Assembly: GCA_003991915.1 (NCBI GenBank)
Contig: RQTK01000104.1
Coordinates: 691,543 to 755,542, forward strand
Direction of reading: 5' to 3'
DNA length: 64,000 nucleotides
From: Elysia chlorotica
Taxonomy: Eukaryota; Mollusca; Gastropoda; Plakobranchidae
Shown piece by piece: positions 24,939-37,950 of the stretch (within the stretch, counting starts at the first letter, position 1; each line of letters begins with the position of its first letter). The notes under the pieces were generated by a model, which made no database searches, was not told the DNA's origin, and saw only the letters and a program-made list of their open reading frames with translations. The translations under genes and the position numbers were made by a program.

Positions 24939-26338
24939 AACTTTGTATTTACTTTTGTCTGATACGTACATCTCTCTATCTTTCGACAATTTTGTACTTT
25001 TCTATCCATTACCTCTCTTGTTGTCACTCCCAATCTGTACGTTTATCTTTCCCACATTCATGACACAAGGAACTTTTATTTATCTTCTATCAACTGTAGC
25101 TGAAAAAAATCAGTAAAAATAAAAGAACGGTAACGGAGGAGGGAGAAGCGCGAGGGGGTGGGATCAAGCGTAGATGTTTTGCCAGCTGCCTGGCGATCTA
25201 GCCACTCATCCCGCTAATACCCGGTACTGAGACTGCCACAGAGCGACCGTTAACACTCACAGTCGATTCCCAGGCCCGTCACAAGCCCAGCAGCTATGTA
25301 GACCATCGGTTTGCTACAGGGAGATGTACTCAAAGTAAAGAAGAAATAATAACTTTTAAGGATATTAATTTTTCTACAAAAAAAAAAAAAATAAATAAAA
25401 ACATTTAAAAGTAGCGTTCATAACTCAATATCAATGTTAACCGATAACATCTTATGTCTTTACAATATTTACTTTTAAAGCTAGGCTCAGCATTCAAAAT
25501 ATTTTTAGAACCGCTACATCATTGGTTTGAGACACGAACAAAACTTTGTAAAGACAAACAGTTTGAATTGTATGTTCTTTGCATCTTTATAGCTTTTATA
25601 GCTTTGCATGCAAGAAAATGAGTGGAGCTTTTCTATGCCTGTTTGTGTGTGTGTCTCATTTCGAAACGTAATACAATATTTTTAAATTGCGTTCTTAGTT
25701 TACTGTTCCTTAGAATCCAGGCAATAGGCGCGTGTAATTACATACACTTAATTTTTGTAAGTGTACAATGACGGTTTCCTTACAATCAATTTTCATAAAG
25801 CTGTAAAAGTGCCATTTTATCATGTCACCATAAAACTGTGACATAAGTAAAGAATAATTATTATATCTATAGAAGTTAGCTCATACATATAAATAAATAA
25901 TTTTATAGAAAGGGTTCAACAAAGAGCAACACTGTTATGAGAAAGAAATGAGTGGAGATCGCTATGACTTTGCAATATTTCTTTGTATTATCCTGCATTG
26001 TTTGACAATGATTACATTTTGTGTGTCTCTGAAGCAGAATAAGTTCTTTTAAAGATATTAACGCACAACGGACAAGGTGCCTTTACCTTGATATGTTCCC
26101 TACCCCCTCACCCCATTCACTGGAGTCTAGATCTAAATATCTCTAAGACATCATACATCACAGTCCTTTAGGAATCTAGCGCTCGCTTGTCAGTGTCAAA
26201 GTTTGACACCGACTCAAATTCTTAAAGTGTGCCGACTTCATGTAAGTGTCGAATGGTGGTAAATACTTTTTCTCTACTGATCTTTTCGGCGGGGTGGCGC
26301 AAAATATTAGAGTTTCTGCAATATCGAAGAAAAGGAGA

Positions 26339-26612
26339 GTTGAGTTGGTTTAACGTACAAAGTCAGCACAATATAGGCTATATTGTGGACGAGCCCCAAG
26401 ACTGACGTCTGACGATTTTATGTGCTGCCACACACGAGACAGGGCGGGGAGACCTGAACTCCTGTCTCAGCTGGTCACTTATACTGACACCAACCGAACC
26501 AGTCACAGGGGACGAATATGGACAAATAAATCTGCCGATCGTGGGATTCGAACCGCGGACCTTCCAATCTGGAGACGAACGCTCTACCACTTAAGCCAGT
26601 TTGCACTCCAAA
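26339..26612 (-). mobile_element. Full-length tRNA-headed SINE, reference copy of the family
   Basis: Read on the minus strand: tRNA-like head with box A (gcttaagtggtagagcg) and box B (gcggttcgaatccc, rc of about 26545-26558). A body with conserved cagtataagtgaccagctga and gtgtgtggcagcacataaaa follows, and the tail ends gttaaaccaactcaac near 26339. Length is about 270 bp. Shorter relatives occur at 6991, 22025, 34092, 50490, 58582 and 62048. Transcription by Pol III from the boxes is expected for such SINEs. The open frames across it are not genes. Confidence 0.82.
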
Positions 26613-26772
26613 GAAAAGGAGAGAAAGAGAGAAAGCCAAACATAGGATTAGTTTTATTTCCAAAGGATGTGCGAAGGATGCAGTGGGAAATTTACTTGTT
26701 TGCCTTTGTTCACATACTTAAACTAGTGATGGTGAAATCAAATCGACACATTTATTTTTGCCATTTGAAAAT

Positions 26773-26873
<101 letters not shown>

Positions 26874-28319
26874 GTAATGAGGATGACGATGACGGTGAAG
26901 ATGGTACTAATTTCACCTTCCTAGCATTAATACTACCGTGCCAGATTCTAAAAGTAAAACTCTTCTCCACTTGGTGCGGCTTTTTTTAATAGTAAAATTG
27001 TTGTTGTTATGTTATGTTTTTTAAATTTCTATACTGAAATTTGCGTTTATACTAACGTTATTTGTGCCATTCTTTATACCAAAAATGAAGATGTTTTTTA
27101 AACAATACATTAGAATAATGTTTGAAGAAAGAAATCTGTCTTTGGAAACGTAGCACTATTCAGAACTACCGCACTATGCAGACGCTCAATAAATTATGAG
27201 TCACTGTGGGTTATTCTATTGTACCTCCAGATTTGAAGTCAAAGTACAAAAAACTTCGTGGTCCGTAAGTGAACGTTCTGTAACTGAAAAAAAGTAATAA
27301 AATTGTGAACTTGAGTTTCAGGCGTGCTATGCACTGTTCGTGTCCACTGTCGAATTAGACTGTCCTAATAAAGACGATAAAAAAATTTAAATTAACATCA
27401 AACCATTGTGATAGCTAAATGTGCAATGGTTTTTCACTGATAAATAAATATTTTCAAATCAATAAATGCGAATTTAGATGCAATTAAGGGAAAAGAATTT
27501 CTGTATTGGCAAAAGCAGTTGAAGAATGTCTGAATAGAGCCATGAACCGCAGCGAACAAACAACCGAAAACATAACAGAAAGTCTTCAGGAAAATCTTTA
27601 AAATTAGCCAATTAGTTAAATAAATCTAAAGCATACATTAGCAGTCAAGGTTTGGGAAAATATTTTCATCGTGAAGCGAAGTTCGGAGGTAAGCTTTGTG
27701 GAAACACCTCAGCCTAATCTTAGCGATGTAGGCAGATTAACGAAGATTTCGACTTAGAGAGCTATTTAGAAAGCTATTTTTTCCCATTGGCACCGAGAGA
27801 GGCTAGTAAGTCCCTGACTCCATGCATACGCTTTTGAGAATATCGAGTTTCTAGTTGATGTTGTGCTTGGAATGGGCATGAGAAGAAATTTCGTTTAAAG
27901 CCGAATGTAAAGAGCTTTTCCCCTGAAGAGATATTGTCGTCTAATTGAGTATTTGCGTTGCAGGTGTTGAGATAATACTACAGCCTTAATGAACATTCGC
28001 TGCTCCCGTCGGTTCCTTGAAAGCTGCCAGCTGCCTCGTATTTCACTCTGACGGATTTGGTTATATTTATCCTTTTAAATTTGTAATTGACTATTTTGTC
28101 CGGTTCAAAGAGAGGCCAAGAGAAAAAGAAATGTACATGCAAGGTTGGACCTGTCTTTCTTAAATGATGGATCGTGGAATGGTTTAGAAAGATAAATAGA
28201 AAGAAAAGTACCTTGGTAGAAAGCCAATCGGCTACTCTCATCATCTGAAACCGAAGAGTTATCTAAGAGGTTAAGAGATGCAGGGGAGGTGTTGGCATAG
28301 AAGCAAGGACACACACGCG

Positions 28320-28323
28320 CAGA

Positions 28324-28408
<85 letters not shown>
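28320..28408. repeat. (GA)n microsatellite
   Basis: About 43 GA dinucleotides with one GACA interruption near 28335, followed by a GACA/GATA-like flank to 28435. Confidence 0.97.
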
Positions 28409-28415
<7 letters not shown>

Positions 28416-28654
28416 TATACAGACAGACAAACAGAGACATAGAGGGACACACACACAGAAATTCATACAGAAAAAGAGAGTGGGCGATAGGAGAGGACAA
28501 ATAAACTGACACACTTTCAGAGAGTAAAATGTGAGAGAGGATCGTACTATTATTCCAATCTTGGTTGCACACTTTGCGCTAGGACTGGGTGATCCAATGA
28601 ATCGAATTGTACGCTTGAAATAATCTCCATAAAACATTTTTTTCTCTAAAGCAA

Positions 28655-28725
28655 AGTAAGAGTATTGGCAGGGCGAGTAGGTGCCGAGTGGAAGGTGCGG
28701 GTTCGATCCCCGTCCATGTCATCAG
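28655..28725 (+). mobile_element. tRNA-derived SINE head
   Basis: Contains ggcgagtaggtgccgagtgg and a strong box B, gcgggttcgatccccg, at about 28698-28713. The SINE body is not clear downstream. It resembles the sequence overlapping the Vsx exon at 1620-1692. Confidence 0.55.
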
Positions 28726-28929
28726 TCTAAAATGTGTCTTCGTCTACTTGTCTTATCTGTTGGTCTCAAGCTAGACCAAGGTTTGTGGCTGTCCCTTCTA
28801 ACCTATACACACACACACACACACACATTCTATTTTCTATCTCTCTCGCTATTCTCTTTTCATCAGTGGCGATATGATCACCATCAGTCCAGAACGGCAC
28901 ATCCATCATTCTCCTAATTTGGCCATTAT

Positions 28930-29130
28930 TATTGTTGGCCTGTGTGCCAGTAGCTGGCTAATCTGGCCTGTGGATTGCACTGCTTTGTGGACGATCCAGC
29001 CTGATCGAGCCTAATTTGATCAGTCCGGGCCATATGAATAGAGGACAAGGCAAACAGAGAGTTCGCTGGCGCACAGGACGAGTCCGAACAATACTCGGAT
29101 ACCAGGCGGTTTTCGTTCTTCTGTATGACA
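28930..29130. promoter_or_regulatory. Candidate regulatory island
   Basis: Non-repetitive, balanced-GC sequence with a cluster of ggctaatctgg, cctaatttgatcag and gatcgag motifs. No open frame resembles a protein. It lies downstream of Vsx copy A. Function is inference. Confidence 0.22.
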
Positions 29131-30269
29131 GAATAGGGTTGGAGAGCGCATGACTATGTCCTGTGTTTATGTGTGTGTGAGTGCGCTTAAAATGTGCATG
29201 TGTGATAGCGGATAATTGAAAAAGAAAGGATATGGATATAAGCGAGTGGCAGAATTTCACAGTTAACTAAACACGTCTGTACGGATGTGATTGCAAGGCA
29301 CACAAACTATAAAAATAAGAATAATGCTCCTACGGATGACAAAACAATGCAAAATGTAATCTTTTGTTTTACAGTTTATGTGTGCTTTACCATTTTTTAT
29401 ACAGGGCTCTGCTGCGAAATTTAGGTTTACTTCTTAAGGATATGGTGACGTTGGATTAGCTTCGACTATGGAAGAGATTTGACTTGACTGTCACGTATAA
29501 TTATTTTATGGGAAAGAATTTACATAGCTGTATATTTAACTCAGACTCAGGTGGGTATTCTTAGATTTGATTAGATTGTTTGTGAGTTGCAGGCTCTATG
29601 GGTGTTCGCTATAAATGAAACACATCCCGGGATGAAGTTCATGCTGGTGTCATATTGAAGACTCATAAAATCTGTACATGGTTAACTGTGGGACAAGAAA
29701 AGGAGTAATCAACTTCAACCCTCTTCATCCCTTAGGCATTTTTATTTTCATAAACAAGAAAAGTGTGGGTTAATAGGACTCTTAAAAAGGGCTTTCTTGA
29801 GAACTAAGAACTGTGCAAGAATTATTTGAATTCATCTATATGAAAACAAAAGCAAAGTCACGAGCAAGGTGAAATGAATTTGTATTGTTTCAGGCGTCTA
29901 TAAACCATTTGTCAATGTGTTAATTTCACGCTGATCTGCAACCATATCATCGATCTATAAAGTTATGACTCAGGTTTTAATTGCATCCTATTTAGACGCT
30001 AATACCATATCAGCTTTTACAAGACATAAAACCACATATGAAATTTTGAACAGTATGAAAGGTACCATTTTTATAACCTTTAGCACTCCCTTTTCCCTCA
30101 GTCCACACAGTATTCGGCCACGACAGAGACCGTATTATAAAAAGGGATAAGAAGCCGATTGAAACAAAAGCCTCTATTAACTTTATACCGCAGGCCGTAA
30201 TTGATCACACTCGGTCTGTCCTTTCTCAAACAAGGCTGACTATCTGAAATATGAATGAGCTGTGTAGAG

Positions 30270-30490
30270 CTAGATTGCTCCCATCCGGCTGATTTGTTTG
30301 GTTTGGATTTATTTCCCTTGTTTCCCTTGATCAGCCAATCGCTACGTGGGACTAGTGTTCAATTTTATAATAGGCCATTGAGTCGTGTTGGCACATCGAT
30401 TGATCGAAAACAATAATCCCAGGTGATGAAGTAGGTTCATTTCCAGACCGAGCGCTCTCCCTGGAGATGTGCATCATTCAAACAGAGGTT
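30270..30490. promoter_or_regulatory. Candidate regulatory island
   Basis: Non-repetitive sequence with paired Fox-like T-rich motifs (gatttgtttggtttgg), an Otx-like and Cut-like ccaatcgctacg, and a Fox/Cut-like cgattgatcgaaaacaata near 30395. No coding frame. Regulatory role is inference. Confidence 0.25.
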
Positions 30491-30769
30491 TAGTTGTTTT
30501 TTTTAAATGACAACTAATAAAAATCTCTATTCCAACAGTGTTAGCAACGATTTGAAATGATGTCAGCATATTTTCCAATACTAAAGAAACTGCTGTTAAT
30601 TGCATGATTAAAGTAAGAAGCAAGAGATAAAACGCTTACGTTATTGAGAAAAAATATAAGCTGAATATTATAGGTTCCTATAACTTTTCAATAATAAACA
30701 CAAAATGTGAAGATAGCCTACATAGTTTAAAAAGTTTATTGAAATCTCGTGGTTTGTATATTACAAGAC

Positions 30770-30960
30770 AACCGTTTTGGTACTTCTGCCGATGCTGCTA
30801 CCACTGATAAATGCACTACTACTGCTGCACATGCTGCTACTACATATATTACTGCTAATACCACTACTTCGACAGCTGATGACTGCAACTGAGGTATAAT
30901 ACTACCACTGCGACAGCTGATGACTACAACTGAGGGATTCATAGAAACTGACCAGAGCTT
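30770..30960. repeat. CTG/ACT-rich cryptic repeat with a 41-bp duplication
   Basis: Imperfect triplet-rich DNA. The segment gacagctgatgact with its flank caactgagg occurs at 30871 and again at 30912, a 41-bp direct duplication. Confidence 0.7.
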
Positions 30961-31249
30961 TGCCAAGGAGGTATATCTGGTATTTTGTTCCTACGGGCAA
31001 CAATCCTTTGTGTTATTCAGTTGAAAATTAAAAAGATAAATTTCCAGGGGATACATTTCAAGAGATAAATTGGCGCTGGAGACGAATAGACTTATTTCAG
31101 GAATCAAAATTAGTCATTATTTTTTTAATGTAACCGATACGCTCCCAAAACGAAACGGCATTATCAAGATCGGCTGGTTTAAAAAGAACCAACTCAAAGG
31201 TGAGATTACGCTTTAGAAAAATGAAACACAAAAGCTTTAATCTGTCGTT

Positions 31250-31430
31250 ACACCCTTGCCATCCGTTCCAGTAGAGAATTCCTCATGGTCAATGCGGCTG
31301 TTCCCTTGGATGTTCCGCCAAGCGAGGCGCCCTGCCGGAAAGGCAGCTAATTAAAGCTGAGATAGCGAGAGTATGGAGTCTTGTTCTGGCCAGCGAGCGC
31401 TCTCGGCACGGCAAGCTCACTTCCTCTGGC
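31250..31430. promoter_or_regulatory. Candidate regulatory island with TAATTA core
   Basis: GC-richer, repeat-free stretch with the homeodomain site gcagctaattaaagctgag (about 31344-31362), which is nearly self-complementary, set between CpG-containing segments. No open frame. A Q50 homeodomain such as Vsx could bind the TAATTA core; this is inference. Confidence 0.3.
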
Positions 31431-32409
31431 ACTGAGGGCAAGATAGAATCTGGGCGGAATCACGACATGAACTTCAGTTCATTGTTGGGGCAGTTCTCTT
31501 ACCTACTTATGACCCTACAGTGTTAAATTGCTGTAGAAAGTGAGCATAAACTACTTTAAATTGTATGCTTCATTGATTGAAAAATAACGGGTATTTTGGG
31601 TGAAGGGTGAGGATGAGGGAAAGATGAGGTGGTATTAGTTTCAGCCATCGTTTTTTCTCTAATTTTGAGTCACTCTGATGCGAGTTCCATCGCATGTTAT
31701 TCAGGTGTACTTTCCATCACGCTTAAATTGAAGTGCAGGAGCATCTTGAATGTCTTGAACAAATCTATGGCACAAGTTACCGCTTACTGTTAACGTGTCT
31801 GGTAAAAAAAGGTAACTAAGATCATGATCACAAGATGTTTCATAATTGCTAAATTGCATTTCTGTTTAAGCGAATTAAAACACGGAGTTGATAAACTATC
31901 CATTTACCACGAAAAATTACCCCAAACTAGACGGTCTGTTTTATGTAACTATGTACTTATTGGATTCATCAAGGATTTTCACGTGAGAACAAATCAGTTT
32001 AAAAGTTTAATTGGGTCTGCTTTAAACATAAAAGTTCCAACTGAAATTTATTCTTTGTCCTATTCAGTAACAGTAGCTGCAAAACCATCACCTCTATAGC
32101 ACAGGTCATAATTATCCTCTGTAGGGTTAATCATCCACCTCTCCATAGCGAGTTCCGAACCTCAATTATTAAAAAAAAATATTGTTGCTGGATCGTAGGC
32201 TACTTTGAAACAAAATCGTTCTATAATGTAATTAAAAGGGGCAGTTATAAGTTCCAATGCGCTGTTATAGGCAGCGTGCAGCAAATGGTGCGATTGGTCC
32301 GAGTATTTTGACAGTGCAAGTTTGGGCAGCAAACCCACCGACTCCACCGAATCCACCAAACCCATCCCTGGCCTGGCCTCGCCTGCTAGTCTATAGCTTA
32401 ACCAGAGGT

Positions 32410-32585
32410 GATCGTACGATTGTCCTGTCCCCCCAGTGATCAAATTCCCATCTCGCAGCGCAGGGCCGTCGCGCGATTGATCAGATCTTGTTAGACTAAT
32501 CACGCCAGGAAACGGGCCGTCCATACAAGCTCCCCTGTTGGCTTTCAATTAAAGCCGGCCATCAGCGCCAGATTAGATAGCTCCT
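32410..32585. promoter_or_regulatory. Candidate regulatory island
   Basis: GC-rich non-repetitive sequence with repeated tgatca/gattgatcag elements (near 32437 and 32475-32486), gactaatcacg near 32493 and caattaaagccgg near 32547. No coding frame resembles a protein. Confidence 0.27.
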
Positions 32586-32685
32586 TTCCCCTTTTATTTA
32601 TATTCTTCTTTGTTTTCCACTCACTGACAATGGAGGATCTAATGCAATGTGAGCATGACACTGGTCTGGTTGCCTCCACTCCTAC

Positions 32686-32822
<137 letters not shown>

Positions 32823-33879
32823 ATCTATCTCCCTCTCAGTTCTGTCCATATTGTTTCACTTGAATTCTCTATGACTGTTATGACTGTTTGAAGAGAAAAA
32901 CGTTGGTGGTTGCCACAATAGAGCGTTCGCCCTGATACTGACAGGGGCATCTTTTGATGTATTTAAGTTTACTCGAATTTTGATGGTTGATTTCCTGCAA
33001 CAGGCATCTGATAATGTCACTTTGGAGCGTAAATAAGCTTACTTTACTCTCTTTCTTTCACCCTTAAAAAAGGTATGGTTAGGTTTGCAATATTTCTTCG
33101 TCATGGCCGAGCCCAGGAAATATCACCAAGCATAAGGCGGCCTTGACTGTGACAATGAAGTGGAACTGTAAACATACAGGGATGAACCCAAAGTTATTAA
33201 AGCACCGATCTATTGGCTGCATGTCTGTACACGGAAAACGCTATAAAGCTATCAAACGAATTCACTTTGCTTGTGTATGTAAGAGAAGAGGGGGGGGGGG
33301 GTATCGACATTTTTTTCGTACAAGAAATAGAAGAAGGAGAATACACCAAGAGTGAAGAGGGTTTAATGATCCAAGCTAAAGCTCTTAAGATGCATTCATT
33401 GAATTGATGGTTGCTCACTACGTTCAATGCTAAATGCTGAATCCCACTAAACTATGCTCAGCATGTAAGTCTGAAAGTCTTGTTTCAGATTGAATCCGTT
33501 TTTTTCTTATAAACAAAATCTACACTTTTTGTTTTTGACAGCGTTCGTGTCTTATTAAAAACATTTTAGCTACCACTGTTGTGTTTATTTTTTCTGTAAA
33601 TGCTTACTAATTTGTCATTGTGTTACAGTATAAGCATGGGCCTCTGCTCAATTTTATATGACGTCAAGCACGGCATAAAATGTGTTTCAAAATGTTGCGG
33701 AAAATTAGGTTAATAAATAATTTAAAAATTCAAATCTCTCTTGTTTTATAAACACTTTAAAAAAATTAGAAAGTTAGAAAGATTGTGCTAGATTTAAGTA
33801 ATCAGTAACATGATTTGGTAAAATTTAAAAATCAGTCTGGGATGCACCTTATTTTAGGCACTGAGTGTTTTCTATTGGC

Positions 33880-33970
33880 CGTGCGCGCGATAGACCAGTA
33901 GGCGCAGCATCTTGAGATAGCCATGCAGGAAAATTCCTTCACCGGTTCGATCCTCAACCTGGATGTCATG
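33880..33970 (+). mobile_element. Possible SINE head
   Basis: Has gcgatagaccagtaggcgcagc and a box-B-like ccggttcgatcctc at about 33941-33954, at tRNA-like spacing. No family body follows, so the call is weak. Confidence 0.35.
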
Positions 33971-34091
33971 TGATGCGTTAATGGAATAAATCTGAAAGGT
34001 TCCCACCCACTCCCTAGCTTCAATATTACTGCAGGAAAAAGGCTTCAATCTTACATGAAAACGCAAAGTCATGACTGCCTGTAGTCAGGTT

Positions 34092-34325
34092 TGGGTTGGT
34101 TGATAAACGTCCACATTTTGTGGACGGAACCCAAAACTTGGGTATGGCTATTGCAAGAATGCCTGGACTTTTTTCCCAGCCGGTTACATGATATATTTAT
34201 ATTGCAGACGGGTCCCAAGACTGACGTCTGTCAATTTTATGTGCTGCCACACAGGATACAGAGCAGGGAAACCATGACTCCTGTTTCAGCAGTCACATTA
34301 TGCTGACACCGACCCAACCAGTGAA
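34092..34325 (-). mobile_element. SINE, tail and body, head replaced by a GA array
   Basis: From the + strand left end: ggttgataaacgtccacatt, gtggacggaacccaa, then cccaagactgacgtctgtca, attttatgtgctgccacaca and gctgacaccgacccaacca. This is the family in minus orientation. It contains an internal partial duplication of the gtggacgg..cccaa segment. Instead of the tRNA head, a GA microsatellite begins at 34331. Confidence 0.7.
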
Positions 34326-34327
34326 AA

Positions 34328-34330
<3 letters not shown>

Positions 34331-34377
<47 letters not shown>

Positions 34378-34385
34378 AGAGAGAG
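34331..34385. repeat. (GA)n microsatellite
   Basis: About 25 GA dinucleotides, starting at the truncation point of the SINE at 34092-34325. Confidence 0.95.
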
Positions 34386-35149
34386 GATTTTGAAATTAAT
34401 TTTTTTTAAACAAAAAAAAAAACAATTTAAATCTTTTTTCCCCACAACAAGTGCATGTTTCCAAAATGTTCATTAAAAGTCCGTCTTCTGATCCTTTTTT
34501 AAAGCACTAATGTGTCAGTGTTGTATTTCCTTTCGCCAGTTATTTTTTTATACTTCTTTCTCACTAAATATCTCAAATAAAAACTCACTTTTGTGTTATA
34601 AATTCTGTTTTTTTTAACTATCCTTTTAGCTTATTTTAACATCTGTCTGCTGTTTCTCTAAGTCTACTTTCGTCTCAGACTACCCCTCCCTCTCGAGGAC
34701 TTTGTATCTGCTACTCACTGTCGTTTTGACTGTAAACATATCTTTCTGCCTCTCTGTTCGCCTCTCTGTCTCTCTTTGGCTATCACTCTTTTTGTGTGTT
34801 TCTGGGTCTTCGCCTGCCATTCTGCATTACTGTCTGTCTGTCTGTCTGTCTGCCTGTCTGTATATATCTCTCTCGGTCGCTCACTCGCTCGCTCTCCTTG
34901 CCTCTCTGCTGCGCCTCCCACCCCTCCCTTTCTCCCTCTCTCCTCCCCGCTTACCCATTTTTTTTATCTTTCAGTGGGACCGATCAAATCCTCATCGTAA
35001 ACATTCAGAACACATCGAGTTCAATCATTGGAAATGTCCCCAGACTTGATGTATGTCCCTCCCCTCCAAGACCCCTCCCCTCCTCCTCCCATCTCCCTCT
35101 CTTGTCCACACAACACCTAGGGTCCGGTAGCTCCCAACGGAATAGGAAT

Positions 35150-35400
35150 CTGTAAAGATTTTCCATGCTGCTGCTAAGTCGGCCCCTAATAGCCAAGGGA
35201 ATTGGCGCGTCGCCCGTATCTCCATTAGAGCTATTAATAACTCCCAAAGGGGACTGCACGCAAATTAATTCTCGTTTGCAATTAATAGATTGTGTCCCTT
35301 GCTTCGGGTGCGACTCGGATCCCTGTATGTGCTAATGGCTAATTGGTCGGCCTAGACGAAAAGAACTGGTCTATAAAATGGATCCAAGTACCCAAAGCCA
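35150..35400. promoter_or_regulatory. Candidate regulatory island with clustered homeodomain cores
   Basis: Repeat-free, balanced-GC stretch with several TAAT-type sites: gcccctaatagcc (35180), cattagagctattaataac (about 35223), gcaaattaattctcg (about 35259), gcaattaatag (35278) and gctaatggctaattgg (35331). It is the densest cluster I noticed in a non-repetitive island between the genes. No protein-like frame. Binding by Vsx or related factors is inference. Confidence 0.35.
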
Positions 35401-36039
35401 GAAGCAAACTTTTCCTGTTCTTAGTTCAAATAAAAAAAAAACTGTTCAGTCTCAACAGCCTTTGATATCCAGAATGTGGTTTCTGTGAAGAGAGATTCAA
35501 TTCGCAGTTAAAGGCGTTGCCGTGAGTTAAAAGGTGCGCTAAAAGGGGCATGAAACTGCAATCAGTTTAATTGTTAACCAGCTTCCATTTAAAAGAAATT
35601 ATCATAAAAGAGGAAAGATCGGCGCCTGAAACAATGCTCAGCCAATGGAAAACAGATTACTGTGCTGCAAAAATGGCATTAGCGGTTAGTAGCAGGTAGC
35701 AGTAGCATTAGCCACTAATGCCGGTGTTGTTCGGGAATTTCTGGAGTCTTCTCAGACAGTTGCTTCTGCTGGAATAGTCCTTGAATTCCTCCCTAAGAAG
35801 TTTTTCTTTGCATTGGAGCTGAGGTAATGCTTTGGTTCTTAAATGGTTGTTTTTGTTGTTTTTTTTCTGAAACGTAAACGAGTCCACTAATAGGTAAAAG
35901 TTCTTGTCCATCCACAATATAGGCTACTCTCAGTAGATCAACAGTGCTTTCGATTTCACTTAGCACATCCTTTAACAAACACACATACATCGTTTTGTAC
36001 CTTATTCAACCGAGTAAATTCATCTCCCTCTCCTGTTTA

Positions 36040-36260
36040 CTTGAATTTGCAGCCAATGTACAGCCCTGTTACGCATTGTTCGTGGCGGCAAGCAGACGAA
36101 AATTGGTTCGTTACTGCCGCATTTTTCTCGACTCTCAATTCCCAGGTGCAATCGTTGATGTTGGGAGTTGGATGTAAATCATTTTCCAGCAACAATGTCT
36201 ACTGTTGAAACAGGGCCCGTGCCCACGTAGCCGTGTAATTGCGCCAGTCGACAAGGAGAG
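36040..36260. promoter_or_regulatory. Candidate regulatory island
   Basis: Balanced-GC non-repetitive stretch with gttcgtggcggcaagcagac and gtgcccacgtagccgtg. No recognised coding frame; weak call resting on composition only. Confidence 0.18.
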
Positions 36261-37649
36261 AAAGGAAAAGAGAGGATAAAAAAGAGAACAATTTCTATGC
36301 CCCATTAAGCTATTATTGTCTTGGAACATTCATGAATATTGCTAATACTGTTATGTCTATTTTTTTTTTCAAACAAATGTGTGAACGTTAGCACAATGAT
36401 GTTGAGCTTAAATTCAATAGTTCTGGTAAAAAATTCATACTGTTGAAGCCAATCCTACAAAACCATGTTTCATTCTATGACATTTGGACTGTTTAGATAA
36501 AACCATCAATGTATGCCCATGACTTTTGTCAATCTAGGTTAGCGGGTACATGCTTTGTTAAGAATACTCTGACCAACGATAACAGTATACATTTTTTGTG
36601 CCGTAATTGTAGACCGTCAGGTTATATGTTTTTGATTTCCTCATGCACTGGCGTTTGTTTTTGGTACAGATGAATTTCTTCAATATTAAAGACAGCAACT
36701 GCTTGTTTTTCGTCCACCTCAGGAATGCTTTTTTCTTTTTCTTTTTCTTCAAATAACTGTTGCATTGAAAGAATAAATTTATCCGCCTTGAAGAGCTTTT
36801 TTTCTATTTGAATTAAGTGTTCATACTTATTGCATAATCACGCCTGTCATTTGATCTGTGATGAAAGCTCAAGCTGGACTCATTTAAGATTTTTAGCAGA
36901 TGCATCGAGCCAAAAATTGTTTCCATCTTTTTGCTTCTTTCGTGTACATACATGCGATGCATTTTTATAGGTTCAGACTGCTTTCAAGGTACTCTCTTTC
37001 GGAGGTTCGACGACATTAATGACTTTCACTGTTTTGAACAAATTGATTTGGGCCCATCTTCATAATTTCTTTCATCATCATTTTTAAAGTGTTTGTTGAA
37101 TTGCTTCTACAAGAGGATTCGTTATACTGTATTAAGTAAAGTTTAACCTGCCGGTGCTTCTCACAAAGGTTCTTCTGCGAAAAAGGAACAGGCTCACTGC
37201 GTTAACCATCACAGCTAGAACACGTGTGTATTATAGAGGCACGCAAAGTAAATAGGGTTACCAAGTCATAAAATCTTATGTCTCGTGCTCTTTTGATACA
37301 AATGTATAAATGAGAAAAAGTGATTTTCGCTAACAGGTGGACTGGAGATGGTTTTTCAGAACACGCTCGATGTATTCATATAAAAAAAGTTTGACTGCAG
37401 GATACGCCATTTTAACTGATTTGATCGACCTTTGCCAGAAACTTGAGTCTTCTACAAGCTCTTAATAAACATGGCTGCCGGTGGCGGTGAAATATATTTA
37501 TTTTAAGAGTAAAACCAATATGTATTCCTTAATATGTGTAATTATTTTTAGATCTTTGTGAATTTTTAGTGAATCGTATGGTTTTCTTAGAGATAACCCA
37601 TTCCTGGTTGAAATACACCCGATAATTGTAAATGAGCTTCGGCAATAAT

Positions 37650-37660
37650 AGATAGAGAGG

Positions 37661-37701
<41 letters not shown>

Positions 37702-37725
37702 TGAAAGGCAGGCAGGCAGGCAGGC

Positions 37726-37760
<35 letters not shown>

Positions 37761-37761
37761 A

Positions 37762-37798
<37 letters not shown>

Positions 37799-37911
37799 GG
37801 CAGGCTAGCAGACAGACAGACAGGCAGGCAGACAGACAGACAGACAGGCAGGCTGGCAGGCGGACGGTCGGACGGACGGACGGACAGATTGACAGACAGA
37901 CAGACAGACAA

Positions 37912-37950
<39 letters not shown>
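37650..37950. repeat. (CAGA)n/(CAGG)n/(GATA)n array
   Basis: Compound tetranucleotide array: CAGA with CAGG and GGAC variants to about 37910, then GATA units 37914-37950. Long opposite-strand frames of Ser/Leu/Cys/Val are artefacts. Confidence 0.95.

Noticed and set aside
26378-26612. tRNA gene or small protein at the SINE head
   Set aside because: Box A and box B are present but the acceptor stem does not pair, and the same sequence recurs through the window as a SINE.
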